From: Lachnospira sp. UBA4285
GTDB lineage: Bacteria; Bacillota; Clostridia; Lachnospirales; Lachnospiraceae
DNA length: 20,107 nucleotides
Assembly (NCBI GenBank): GCA_002394965.1
Contig: DGVL01000083.1
Coordinates: 1 to 20,107, forward strand
Direction: 5' to 3'
Of this stretch, positions 5,442 to 12,227 are shown piece after piece (the first letter of the stretch is position 1; every line of letters begins with the position of its first letter). The translations under genes and the position numbers were made by a program. Below the pieces are notes generated by a model. That model made no database searches. It was not told where the DNA came from and saw only the letters and a program-made list of their open reading frames with translations.

Positions 5442-7037
5442 TTACCGGGCGTCCTGCGCTCTGGCATCGGATGCGTTCATGGCACTGCCGTCCACGTCGA
5501 ACCAGAATTCAACGCCGTCCGGGTGATTCAGGACGCCGCACGGTTTTCCGTACGAGTCACAGATCGCCTTTATAATGCTCAGTCCGATGCCGTTTCCGCC
5601 GTATTCGAGAGTCCTTGCCTTGTCGATCTTGTAGAATTTCTCCCAGATCTTATCTTGCTCCTCTTCCGGAATCTGCGCTCCGGTATTGAACACATGCACG
5701 CGCCGATCGGATCCCTCATCCGTCTCCCAGACGCGGATCTGTTTTCTGCCGGATGCATAATGGATGGCATTTGAGAGATAATTGGTTATCATCTCGTCGA
5801 CTTTGGTCTCGTCTGACCAGGCGTCGATGCCGCTCTCCGGTCCCTCATACGTGAGATCTATACCGTTCTGTCCGGCTGTCAGCCGGTTGGCTGAAACACA
5901 GTCGTGCAGGAGACGTGCCAGGTCAAAGCGCTTCATGACAGGTTTTTCGCTTCCAAATTCGATCTGATTCAAATCCAGCAGCCGGCGGACCATGGTGTTC
6001 ATCTTCTTTGCCTCGTCCAGGATCACATCACAGTAATAGGCGCTGCTCTCCGGATCATCGGCGATCCCGTCTTTGAGACCTTCCGCATATCCCTGGATCA
6101 GAGCAATCGGTGTCTTCAGGTCATGCGACACGTTGCTCAGGAATTCCTTCCGCATGTTGTCGATCTGCGTCTTCCGCTCGATGTCGCGCTGGAGTTCCAT
6201 GTTGGCTGATTTGAGTTCTCCGATCGTCTCTTCAAGATTTCTGCTCATCTCGTTCATCTTCTGCCCGAGCACGCCGATCTCGCTCTTGTCATGGCCTTCA
6301 TAGCGCGCGTTAAAGTCCAGGGAACTCATCCGGCTGGCGATCTCTGACAGGTGCTTGATCGGATTGGAAATCAGCCCGGAGAATCCGGAGGCGGCCAGGA
6401 GACCGACCACGAAGATCAGAACGCCGGAGATCTGGATGAAACGGTTGGTCATGATGATTGTGTCCCGGACACTCAGCAGAGGCATCCGGATCAGTACGGT
6501 CGTGCCGTTCCCGTACGTTCCCCACAGTTCATAGAAGTTGTCGTTGAGCCGGCTGTCGTAGGATTTCTGAAGCGTATAGGCATCTGTCTTCTCGATGATG
6601 GTGGTGCTGCTGCCGGCGTCAAAATTGCCCCGGAAGGGATAGCCGCCAAGTACGGTGTCCTGAACTTTTTTCAACATTATGCCGGCGTCACGCGAGTTGG
6701 AATAGATTATCTGCCAGCTGCTGTCGATGATGAGAAGATCGACAGAATAAGGCGATACCATCTGGTCCAGCCGTGCTGTTGCATCATCTTTGGAAAGACT
6801 TCCGCCCATGTATTCATTCATGACCGAGTTCACAGCACCGTAGGCATCTGCCATATCCCTGCGTTTTGTCCGAAGATAATACGGCTCAACGAAAAATGTG
6901 TTGAGCAGAAGCAGTGTACAGGTCATGCTGAGGACAATGGCAGTGATGAGAACGGTAATGCGGAAACGGATCGAGTGAAAGAGACGGACGGATTCTTCAC
7001 TCCTCTGACTGCGTGAGGGCCTGATTGTATGGAGCAA
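5442..7037 (-). CDS. Membrane sensor histidine kinase
   Basis: This 531-residue kinase has a complete two-component sensor layout: a basic N-terminus, TM1 (about 28-50), an extracytoplasmic sensor domain (about 52-190), TM2 (about 201-222), HAMP (about 223-275), a HisKA dimerisation domain with phospho-acceptor His305 in SNVSHDLKTPIALI, and a HATPase domain with the N box (NYLSNAIHYA, 419-428), IPEEEQDKIWEKFYK, and the G box GGNGIGLSI (480-488). The extracellular domain shows no cysteine pairs or known motif I can name, so the signal is unknown. An in-frame TGA lies just 6 nt upstream, so the start is most likely TTG at 7035-7037, with GGAGG 11 nt before it. It follows its response regulator by 28 nt in the same operon. 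Confidence 0.93.
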   Translation of the reverse strand: MLHTIRPSRSQRSEESVRLFHSIRFRITVLITAIVLSMTCTLLLLNTFFVEPYYLRTKRRDMADAYGAVNSVMNEYMGGSLSKDDATARLDQMVSPYSVDLLIIDSSWQIIYSNSRDAGIMLKKVQDTVLGGYPFRGNFDAGSSTTIIEKTDAYTLQKSYDSRLNDNFYELWGTYGNGTTVLIRMPLLSVRDTIIMTNRFIQISGVLIFVVGLLAASGFSGLISNPIKHLSEIASRMSSLDFNARYEGHDKSEIGVLGQKMNEMSRNLEETIGELKSANMELQRDIERKTQIDNMRKEFLSNVSHDLKTPIALIQGYAEGLKDGIADDPESSAYYCDVILDEAKKMNTMVRRLLDLNQIEFGSEKPVMKRFDLARLLHDCVSANRLTAGQNGIDLTYEGPESGIDAWSDETKVDEMITNYLSNAIHYASGRKQIRVWETDEGSDRRVHVFNTGAQIPEEEQDKIWEKFYKIDKARTLEYGGNGIGLSIIKAICDSYGKPCGVLNHPDGVEFWFDVDGSAMNASDARAQDAR

Positions 7038-7065
7038 TTTTATTCACACCTCCGTACGGAATTCG

Positions 7066-7752
7066 TCACCTGGATGCAGGGGTGAACTTATACCCCATTC
7101 CCCAGATCGTCTGGATATAATCCCCGCACGGCCCCAGCTTGTGCCGGAGCTTCTTGACATGGGTGTCGATGGTGCGCGCATCTCCATAGTAATCATAGTT
7201 CCAGACATTGTTGAGAATCTTCTCGCGAGAGAGCGCAACGCCGTTATTTTTCATGAAGTACTCAAGCAGTTCAAATTCCTTGAAGGACAGCTCGACATCC
7301 TGACCTTCCACGCTGACACGGTGTGCTGTCTTGTCCAGCGTTATGCCGCCGATCGTGACGGGCTTGTCAGTGGCGTTGTCAGGATAGGAGCGGCGCAGGA
7401 GTGCATCGACGCGGGCAGTCAGAATCCTGGGAGAAAACGGCTTCGCAATATACTCATCGGCACCGCAGTTGAAGCCGGTGAGTTCATCCTCTTCTTCTCC
7501 CTTGGCGGTCAGAATGATCACCGGGATGGAGGATGTCTGCCGTATCTCCCGACATACGTCATATCCGTTGATCTTCGGCATCATAACGTCCAGGATCACG
7601 AGAGCGATCTCCTTGTCCGAATAAAACAGGTCCAGAGCCTCCTGCCCGTCTCCTGCCTCCAGCACAATATATCCCCTGCGGGCGAGAAAGTCGTGAACCA
7701 GCTTTCGCATCCGGCTTTCGTCATCTGCTACCAACACTTTATAAGAATCCAT
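7066..7752 (-). CDS. OmpR/PhoB-family response regulator
   Basis: An N-terminal receiver domain (residues 4-120) has the acidic pair Asp10-Asp11, phospho-acceptor Asp55 (VILDVMMPKINGYDV), Thr82 (IILTAKG) and Lys104 (IAKPFSP). A C-terminal winged helix (about 128-226) ends with TIDTHVKKLRHKLG and TIWGMGYKFTP, typical of OmpR/PhoB DNA-binding domains. At 228 residues it is full length. The ATG at 7750-7752 has AAGGAA upstream. The cognate kinase follows by 28 nt. The gene is divergent from the DtxR-like regulator across about 110 nt. I could not find a convincing minus-strand promoter in that spacer. Confidence 0.95.
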   Translation of the reverse strand: MDSYKVLVADDESRMRKLVHDFLARRGYIVLEAGDGQEALDLFYSDKEIALVILDVMMPKINGYDVCREIRQTSSIPVIILTAKGEEEDELTGFNCGADEYIAKPFSPRILTARVDALLRRSYPDNATDKPVTIGGITLDKTAHRVSVEGQDVELSFKEFELLEYFMKNNGVALSREKILNNVWNYDYYGDARTIDTHVKKLRHKLGPCGDYIQTIWGMGYKFTPASR

Positions 7753-7781
7753 ATTCCAATTTCCTTTTTTATATGAACCTC

Positions 7782-7810
7782 TTGCACAGAGACAGTAATA
7801 ATGATATACT
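7782..7810 (+). promoter_or_regulatory. Promoter of the DtxR/MntR-family gene
   Basis: -35 TTGCAC (7782-7787), a 17-nt spacer, and -10 TATACT (7805-7810). The predicted start is near 7816, which gives a leader of about 46 nt before the TTG start at 7863. The leader is AT-rich and holds the short TTAACTAA-type element at 7821-7828, whose role is not known. Confidence 0.7.
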
Positions 7811-7862
7811 GAGGTACGATTTAACTAACTTTGATTACATTCTCAAACAGGAGGTATGAAAA

Positions 7863-8261
7863 TTGCGAATCAGCGAATCTTCTGAGGATTACCTCGAGCG
7901 AATCCTGATGTTGAGTGAGAAGCTTCCGGTCGTTCGTTCGGTTGATATAGCCAATGACATGGGATATAAGAAGTCCAGCGTGAGCGTGGCTATGAAGAAT
8001 CTGCGGCTGTCCGGAAAGATTACCGTGACACCGGCCGGCTATATTTATCTTACACCGGAAGGCAAGCAAATTGCCAGTATGATCTATGAACGTCACAAAT
8101 GTTTCAGCAAATGGCTCAAAGAACTTGGCATCGATGAGACGACTGCGGCGAATGACGCATGCCATATGGAACACGCGCTGAGCGAACAGAGCTTCGAGGC
8201 GATTAAAGAATACATCAGACGGCATCCGGTGAATGCGTCCGAAACAGCAGCGGAAAACTGA
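7863..8261 (+). CDS. DtxR/MntR-family metal-dependent regulator
   Basis: These proteins are dimeric winged-helix repressors that bind DNA when loaded with Mn2+ or Fe2+. Residues 1-65 form the winged helix (SVDIANDMGYKKSSVSVAMK is the recognition region) and 70-125 the metal-binding dimerisation domain. Candidate metal ligands are Asp9 and Glu12 (SEDYLE, as in MntR), His78 (YERHKC), and Cys100, Glu103 and His104 (ACHMEHALS). Cys100 sits where DtxR has Cys102 and MntR has Glu99, so the site is a mix. There is no SH3-like third domain, as in MntR (132 aa). The start is TTG at 7863, with GGAGG 8 nt upstream; an ATG at 7856 lies only 1 nt after that site and runs into a stop after nine codons. Confidence 0.9.
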   Translation: MRISESSEDYLERILMLSEKLPVVRSVDIANDMGYKKSSVSVAMKNLRLSGKITVTPAGYIYLTPEGKQIASMIYERHKCFSKWLKELGIDETTAANDACHMEHALSEQSFEAIKEYIRRHPVNASETAAEN

Positions 8262-8289
8262 CGCAGATTACCGGCATTGCATTCCAAAA

Positions 8290-8324
8290 GCCGCGGAAGC
8301 ACTTGCTTTCCGCGGCGTATTTTG
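8290..8324. terminator. Probable bidirectional terminator
   Basis: GCCGCGGAA (8290-8298) pairs with TTCCGCGGC (8308-8316). The stem can extend inward by GCA/TGC with one bulged T. On the plus strand it is followed by GTATTTTG, serving the DtxR-like gene. On the minus strand it is followed by TTTTGG, serving the BirA-like gene. T tracts are short on both sides. Confidence 0.6.
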
Positions 8325-8336
8325 TGCTTATACTGC

Positions 8337-8362
8337 CTTTCCGGACACCAGGATCCGGAAAG
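8337..8362. repeat. Perfect 9-bp inverted repeat between convergent genes
   Basis: CTTTCCGGA (8337-8345) and TCCGGAAAG (8354-8362), with an 8-nt loop. It lies between the terminator at 8290-8324 and the BirA-like stop codon, so it would be in the 3' untranslated part of the BirA-like transcript. No T tract follows on either strand. Confidence 0.55.
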
Positions 8363-8395
8363 CACAGGTGCCCGAAAGATGCCGTCATTCTCCGT

Positions 8396-9217
8396 TCATC
8401 TTCCGAGTACCCAGTCTGTGTACAATGCCTGCAGATGTTCACTGTCTGGAGGAACTTCCCGCAGCAGACAGATCAGTCTTGCTGCCAGGCGGTTTGCGCT
8501 TGCCTCTGCCCTGCCGTCCGGATACAGGGACGAGCAGCGTGTTTTTAAATCATCCGGAAAGGAGTCCTGCCGGATGCAATAACTGATCCCGACACCGATC
8601 ACAGCCCAGCTTGTTCTCCCGGTCTCTGCATCTTCCATCGTTTCCGTGAGAATGCCGCCGATCTTCTTCCCGTCACGATACAGATCATTGACCGGTCGGA
8701 TGCGGCAGGAGATCCCGCACACATCGTGAATCGCCTGACACGCTGCGCATGCCCCGGATCTTGTGATATCGCGGCTCTCCCTCCACGCAACAGCTCCCTT
8801 GCGGCGTATCACGCTCAGATAAATTCCGCCCTCCGGGGACCAGAACCGGTGGCTGTCATGCCCGGCGCCTTCTGACTGCTGCTTCGCGACAATCGCCGTG
8901 CCGTCTGCTGCACCCTGCATGGCGAGAATCTTAGCCTCCTGGTTGGTTGAACCGGTGTTCTCCAGGAAGATGAGACGCCCGTCATCTTCGCCCAGTGCTT
9001 CTTGAAGCTTCCGGCCGGAGAGCGATCCGGGGTTGTCAGACAGCCGGTATCCCCGGTTGGTGACAGCTTCTATTTCCTCCCCCTCACCTCGAAGTGCGCG
9101 GATGGCTTTCCAGACGGAAGTGCGGGATATTCCCAGAATTTTCGCTATGTACTCACCTGACAGAAATTCTTCTTCTGTCTCTTCCAGCAGCTTAAGCACA
9201 CGTTCCTTTGAGTTCAA
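8396..9217 (-). CDS. BirA-like biotin ligase/repressor, degenerate and truncated
   Basis: BirA-type proteins attach biotin to carboxylases, and those with an N-terminal winged helix also repress biotin genes. Here the winged helix is intact (residues 4-60, ISRTSVWKAIRALRGEG). The ligase core is recognisable: ENTGSTNQEA (87-96), SPEGGIYLSVI (127-137), RPVNDLYRDGKKIGGILTE (174-192, with the active-site Lys region) and VIGVGIS. However, the biotinyl-AMP loop, normally GRGRxGR, is GAGHDSHR (117-124), and KWxND is RPVND. The protein stops at YTDWVLGR, where the C-terminal SH3-like domain normally begins. The start is taken as TTG at 9215-9217 (273 aa), with AGGAG 9 nt upstream; a TTG directly after the previous stop is possible. 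It may be a regulator or a weak ligase. Confidence 0.8.
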   Translation of the reverse strand: MNSKERVLKLLEETEEEFLSGEYIAKILGISRTSVWKAIRALRGEGEEIEAVTNRGYRLSDNPGSLSGRKLQEALGEDDGRLIFLENTGSTNQEAKILAMQGAADGTAIVAKQQSEGAGHDSHRFWSPEGGIYLSVIRRKGAVAWRESRDITRSGACAACQAIHDVCGISCRIRPVNDLYRDGKKIGGILTETMEDAETGRTSWAVIGVGISYCIRQDSFPDDLKTRCSSLYPDGRAEASANRLAARLICLLREVPPDSEHLQALYTDWVLGR

Positions 9218-9238
9218 CGCACGGCTCTCCTGCAGCAA

Positions 9239-9598
9239 TCAGACAAAATCTTCATCTGTCTCCGCCTTCCGGCTCTTCTGTCTGGTCGTTTTTTTCTTTT
9301 CTTCTGCCTGCTTCTGAACTTCGGCGATCCTGTCCAGAGCCGTCCGGATGTTCGCGGACATCTCCGCTTCTTCCTTCTCCCGCTGTGCGATGGCTGTCTG
9401 CAGATCTCTTTTCACGATCTTGCTCACCGCCGGATCTTCCGCTTTGATGAACTTTTCAAAAGCGTCCGGGTACTGAAATGTCTTCTCGGCATGGTCTCTG
9501 TCAAAGGCAATCGTGACATATCTGTCCTCTACGGTCTCGATCGTTCCACGCCCGAATCTGCCATGTGAAACAGCTGCGCCAATCAGCTCTTCGCCCAT
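9239..9598 (-). CDS. Small Tudor-like domain protein with coiled coil
   Basis: This is a 119-residue protein that I cannot name. Residues 5-52 (IGAAVSHGRFGRGTIETV, then VTIAFDRDHAEKTFQYPDAF) fit the small beta-barrel pattern V-x-H-x-x-F-G-x-G-x-I, seen in the Tudor-like C-terminal domain of PcrA/UvrD helicases and in CarD-like polymerase-binding folds. Residues 58-105 are charged, heptad-like and rich in Glu, Lys, Arg and Ala, so probably a coiled coil. The tail is basic then acidic (RQKSRKAETDEDFV). GGAGG lies 5 nt before the ATG. It precedes the BirA-like gene by 21 nt in the same operon and has an extended -10 promoter. Binding to RNA polymerase or nucleic acid is inference. Confidence 0.7.
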   Translation of the reverse strand: MGEELIGAAVSHGRFGRGTIETVEDRYVTIAFDRDHAEKTFQYPDAFEKFIKAEDPAVSKIVKRDLQTAIAQREKEEAEMSANIRTALDRIAEVQKQAEEKKKTTRQKSRKAETDEDFV

Positions 9599-9645
9599 AA
9601 CTACCTCCCTCTCTCTTATATTCACTGCTCATCCAAACTAATCCA

Positions 9646-9654
9646 ATTATAGCA
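9646..9654 (-). promoter_or_regulatory. Extended -10 promoter of the Tudor-like/BirA-like operon
   Basis: On the minus strand it reads TGCTATAAT (9654-9646), a perfect -10 with TGn. There is no clear -35 at 17 nt. The predicted start is near 9639, about 40 nt before the ATG at 9598. It lies in the 3' flank of the dehydrogenase gene, whose terminator I could not identify. Confidence 0.6.
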
Positions 9655-9709
9655 GAAAACATGGACAAAAAGCACCAATTTGTGGGATTTTCTCTGCAGC
9701 GGCACGGGA

Positions 9710-10696
9710 TCAGGCGTGAATTTCCAGCGGCACGGCCTCACCTTTTTCAAACTGGCTCAGAGACCTGAGGGAACACTCGACCATGTCGGAAACGGCCTGG
9801 TCGGTATAGAACGCGACATGAGGAGATACTATCGTGTTCTGGAAGGACTTGAGGATAATGTAGTCATGGTTCGTCACGCGGCGGTCATAGTTGTGATCGG
9901 TGCGGATGACATCGTCTTCGCCCTCGAAGCAGTCGATGCCGGCGGAGCCGACCTTGCCGTCCTCGATCGCCTTGATCAGTGCTTTTGTGTCAATCAGCGC
10001 GCCTCTGGCGCAGTTAATGATGGTGACACCATCCTTCATCCTGGCAATGGCCTTTTCGTCGATCATGTGAAAGGTGTCCTCGCTCAGGAAGGTGTGCAGG
10101 GTGATGATGTCAGAGCGACGGTACAGCTCATCAAGGGAAACGTACTCAACATTATCCAGATCTTTTGAAGGGCAGATATCATAGGCGATGATCTTGCAGC
10201 CGAAGCCGGAGAGATTCTTTATGACGGCCTTCCCTATGCGCCCTGTGCCGATGACGCCGACGGTCATGTTCTGCATCTCGCGGCCTTCCGCCTTGCCCAG
10301 TGAATAATCGGCCGTGTGAGAGCGCATGAGAATATAGAGCGCCTTGCGCAGGCACATGAGAATCATCATGACGGTGTAATTGGCCACCGAATATGCCGAA
10401 TAGCCCGCATGGGACAGGCGCACGCCGTGATCATTGGCCATCTTTACATTGATGCCGTCGTATCCGATCGTTCGAAGTGCCAGGTACTTCACACCGTTAT
10501 CGATCAGCACCTGCATAACATCATCGGTCAGATACCCGTCCTGGACGATGGACAGCCCCTCAAAGCCTCTTGTGTCTGCAGCCGTCTGAATATTCAGCGG
10601 CCGCGGGTCCTTCACAAGATCATGGCCGTATTCCCTGCTGAACCTGTCAAAAAACTCGTCCTCGTCCGGACGCGCCGAAAACGCTCTGATTCGCAT
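9710..10696 (-). CDS. D-2-hydroxyacid dehydrogenase (VanH/D-lactate dehydrogenase type)
   Basis: The enzyme reduces a 2-oxo acid to the D-2-hydroxy acid with NADH. At 328 residues it is full length. The Rossmann motif is VGVIGTGRIGKAV (146-158). The catalytic Arg231 is in INCARGALIDT, Glu260 in GIDCFEGE, and His293 in SPHVAFYT. The text around SVANYTVMMILMCLRK (103-118) and LSGFGCKIIAYD closely resembles VanH and fermentative D-lactate dehydrogenases. No vanA or vanX neighbour is present, so a resistance role is unlikely. It starts 25 nt after the stop of the transporter gene with no promoter between, so the two are co-transcribed. The RBS is AAAGG with 10-nt spacing. Substrate choices include pyruvate or oxo acids from amino acids. 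Confidence 0.93.
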   Translation of the reverse strand: MRIRAFSARPDEDEFFDRFSREYGHDLVKDPRPLNIQTAADTRGFEGLSIVQDGYLTDDVMQVLIDNGVKYLALRTIGYDGINVKMANDHGVRLSHAGYSAYSVANYTVMMILMCLRKALYILMRSHTADYSLGKAEGREMQNMTVGVIGTGRIGKAVIKNLSGFGCKIIAYDICPSKDLDNVEYVSLDELYRRSDIITLHTFLSEDTFHMIDEKAIARMKDGVTIINCARGALIDTKALIKAIEDGKVGSAGIDCFEGEDDVIRTDHNYDRRVTNHDYIILKSFQNTIVSPHVAFYTDQAVSDMVECSLRSLSQFEKGEAVPLEIHA

Positions 10697-10721
10697 GTCA
10701 CTCTTACCTTTCTCTTATAAA

Positions 10722-12068
10722 TCAGCCGATACCGCCGAGGATTGCGCCGGCCACCAGAGCCAGAAGCGCAAGACCGCAGTAAAGATATTTCCCTGTGTTA
10801 TACCATTTCTTACCGCGCGGATGCTTTGCGCCGCGGTTGACAGCGCTGATTGCGTATTTCTCACCGAATATCCAGTAGAACATGATGCCGGCGAACATGG
10901 CGCCGAGCGGACAGATGTAGATCGAGACCGCGTCCATCCAGCCGGAGACGATGCCCTGAATGCACAGAGCGACGAGGGTTCCGGGGATACCGATCGCGAG
11001 GACAGAAGGCACGCGCTTCATCCGAAACTGCTGCTGCATGGTCGCGACCGGCGCCTCATAGAGGTTGATCAGAGAACTCAGGCCTGCGAACAGGACACAC
11101 AGATAAAAGATGACTGTGACAATCCTGCCGCCCGGCATCTGATTGATGACGTTGACAAGATAAATGAACATGAGCCCCGGGCCGCCGGAGCTTAAGTACG
11201 CGCCGGAAGTCGCCATGGCCGGGATGATCACGAACGCTGCGAGCAGCGCTGCCAGTGTATCAAATATCGCCACATTTCTGGCCGAGAAGGGAATGTCCTC
11301 ATCTTCCCGGAGGTAGGCTCCGTAGATCACAGTGCCGTTTCCGGCAACAGAGAGTGAGAAGAACGCCTGACCGAAAGCATAAATCCAGACTTGCGGATTG
11401 GCAAGACCTGCGGGATTCACCGTGAAGATGTACTTGTAGCCGCCGGACGCGCCAGGCTGGAAGCTGACATAAATGGCAAGAATGACAAGCATGGCGAAGA
11501 GAAGCGGCATCATGAAATTGTTCGCCTTTTCAATACCACCGGCAACGCCAAAAGCCATAATCAAAAATGTGACCATGCAGGCGATGACCAGCCACAGATT
11601 ATTGCCCCAGGCGGAAGCAGTCGAGTCGAACACGCCGCCGATCTGGTCGATATCGGCTCCCATGGCACTGACCTGACCGGTCAGTGCCATGAAAAAGTAC
11701 TTGAAAATCCATCCAACGACGCAGGTGTAGCCGATGGCCATCGCCAGAGAACCCGCGACTGGAATATAGCCGATAGCCTTCCCCACGCGGCTGTCCTTCC
11801 CCGCGTGCGCCACAGCCTTGCCGAAAGCACCGATCGGCCCTGATCCCGTGCTGCGTCCGAGGGCTATCTCCTCAGCGACGCCAGTTGTGCCGATAAGGAC
11901 GACGAAGATGACATACGGAATCAGAAAGGTCATTCCGCCATACCTTGATACAAGCACCGGAAAGCGCCAGAGATTCCCCATTCCGACGGCCGAACCGATG
12001 CAGGCGATGATAAAGCCTAACTGCGTGTTAAAGCCGTCTTTTCTCACCTTTTTGTCTTCTGAACTCAC
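10722..12068 (-). CDS. Neurotransmitter:sodium symporter (NSS/SNF) family transporter
   Basis: Bacterial NSS proteins import amino acids (for example Trp, Leu, Tyr or other hydrophobic ones) with Na+. The family TM1 signature is clear: IACIGSAVGMGNLWRFPVLV (residues 20-39), with the unwound substrate and sodium-binding stretch. About 11 membrane segments can be counted, ending with WYNTGKYLYCGLALLALV. This 448-residue, 11-segment form is typical of bacterial members such as MhsT and TnaT. The start is GTG at 12066-12068: AAGGAGG lies 7 nt upstream, and an ATG 5 nt earlier is out of frame and ends at once. It is the first gene of an operon with the D-2-hydroxyacid dehydrogenase. The substrate is not determined. 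Confidence 0.94.
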   Translation of the reverse strand: MSSEDKKVRKDGFNTQLGFIIACIGSAVGMGNLWRFPVLVSRYGGMTFLIPYVIFVVLIGTTGVAEEIALGRSTGSGPIGAFGKAVAHAGKDSRVGKAIGYIPVAGSLAMAIGYTCVVGWIFKYFFMALTGQVSAMGADIDQIGGVFDSTASAWGNNLWLVIACMVTFLIMAFGVAGGIEKANNFMMPLLFAMLVILAIYVSFQPGASGGYKYIFTVNPAGLANPQVWIYAFGQAFFSLSVAGNGTVIYGAYLREDEDIPFSARNVAIFDTLAALLAAFVIIPAMATSGAYLSSGGPGLMFIYLVNVINQMPGGRIVTVIFYLCVLFAGLSSLINLYEAPVATMQQQFRMKRVPSVLAIGIPGTLVALCIQGIVSGWMDAVSIYICPLGAMFAGIMFYWIFGEKYAISAVNRGAKHPRGKKWYNTGKYLYCGLALLALVAGAILGGIG

Positions 12069-12081
12069 GCCATTTCCTCCT

Positions 12082-12095
12082 TGATTCCGGAATCA
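12082..12095. promoter_or_regulatory. 14-bp perfect palindrome next to the symporter ribosome binding site
   Basis: TGATTCCGGAATCA is a perfect 14-bp palindrome. On the minus strand it ends just before the AAGGAGG (12082-12076) of the symporter gene. It could be a DNA operator within the leader or a small RNA hairpin affecting access to the ribosome binding site. No regulator can be assigned. Confidence 0.45.
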
Positions 12096-12142
12096 GCCCC
12101 CACAAGTCAGGTTCTGTCCTTTTTACCCCTGCGGAATAAAAA

Positions 12143-12176
12143 TGCGCCCAGGACCGCCTGGCCCCGAGCGCCTTTG
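12143..12176 (-). promoter_or_regulatory. GC-rich leader hairpin with T tract (possible attenuator)
   Basis: On the minus strand, CCAGG-CGGT-CCTGG forms a small stem, with outer GCGC arms separated by an asymmetric internal loop. It is followed by ATTTTTATT. It lies downstream of the predicted symporter start (near 12180) and upstream of the GTG, so it is in the leader. It may be a weak terminator that attenuates the symporter, or serve as a terminator for the upstream MATE gene. Confidence 0.4.
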
Positions 12177-12186
12177 CTCATGTGGT

Positions 12187-12215
12187 ATTGTACTATATTT
12201 TCACCCGGGTGCCAA
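12187..12215 (-). promoter_or_regulatory. Promoter of the symporter-dehydrogenase operon
   Basis: On the minus strand: -35 TTGGCA (12215-12210), a 17-nt spacer, and -10 TACAAT (12192-12187). The predicted start is near 12180, giving a leader of about 112 nt. The -35 lies in an inverted repeat at 12203-12226 (ACCCGGGTGCC and GCACCGGT, 8 bp with one bulged C), which is placed like an operator and begins just past the MATE stop codon. Confidence 0.7.
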
Positions 12216-12227
12216 TATGCACCGGTA

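Noticed and set aside
7750..7830. Promoter for the response regulator/kinase operon (TATAAA at 7773-7768 on the minus strand)
   Set aside because: It would start transcription within the ribosome binding site, and no good -35 is seen; left uncalled.
9697..9735. 11-nt direct repeat CAGCGGCACGG (two copies, 28 nt apart) at the end of the dehydrogenase gene
   Set aside because: Only two copies, one within coding sequence, with no further repeats; likely chance.
9710..10696. Vancomycin-resistance VanH
   Set aside because: The sequence is VanH-like, but there is no vanA/vanX neighbour and the gene is in an operon with an amino acid symporter; a metabolic dehydrogenase is more likely.
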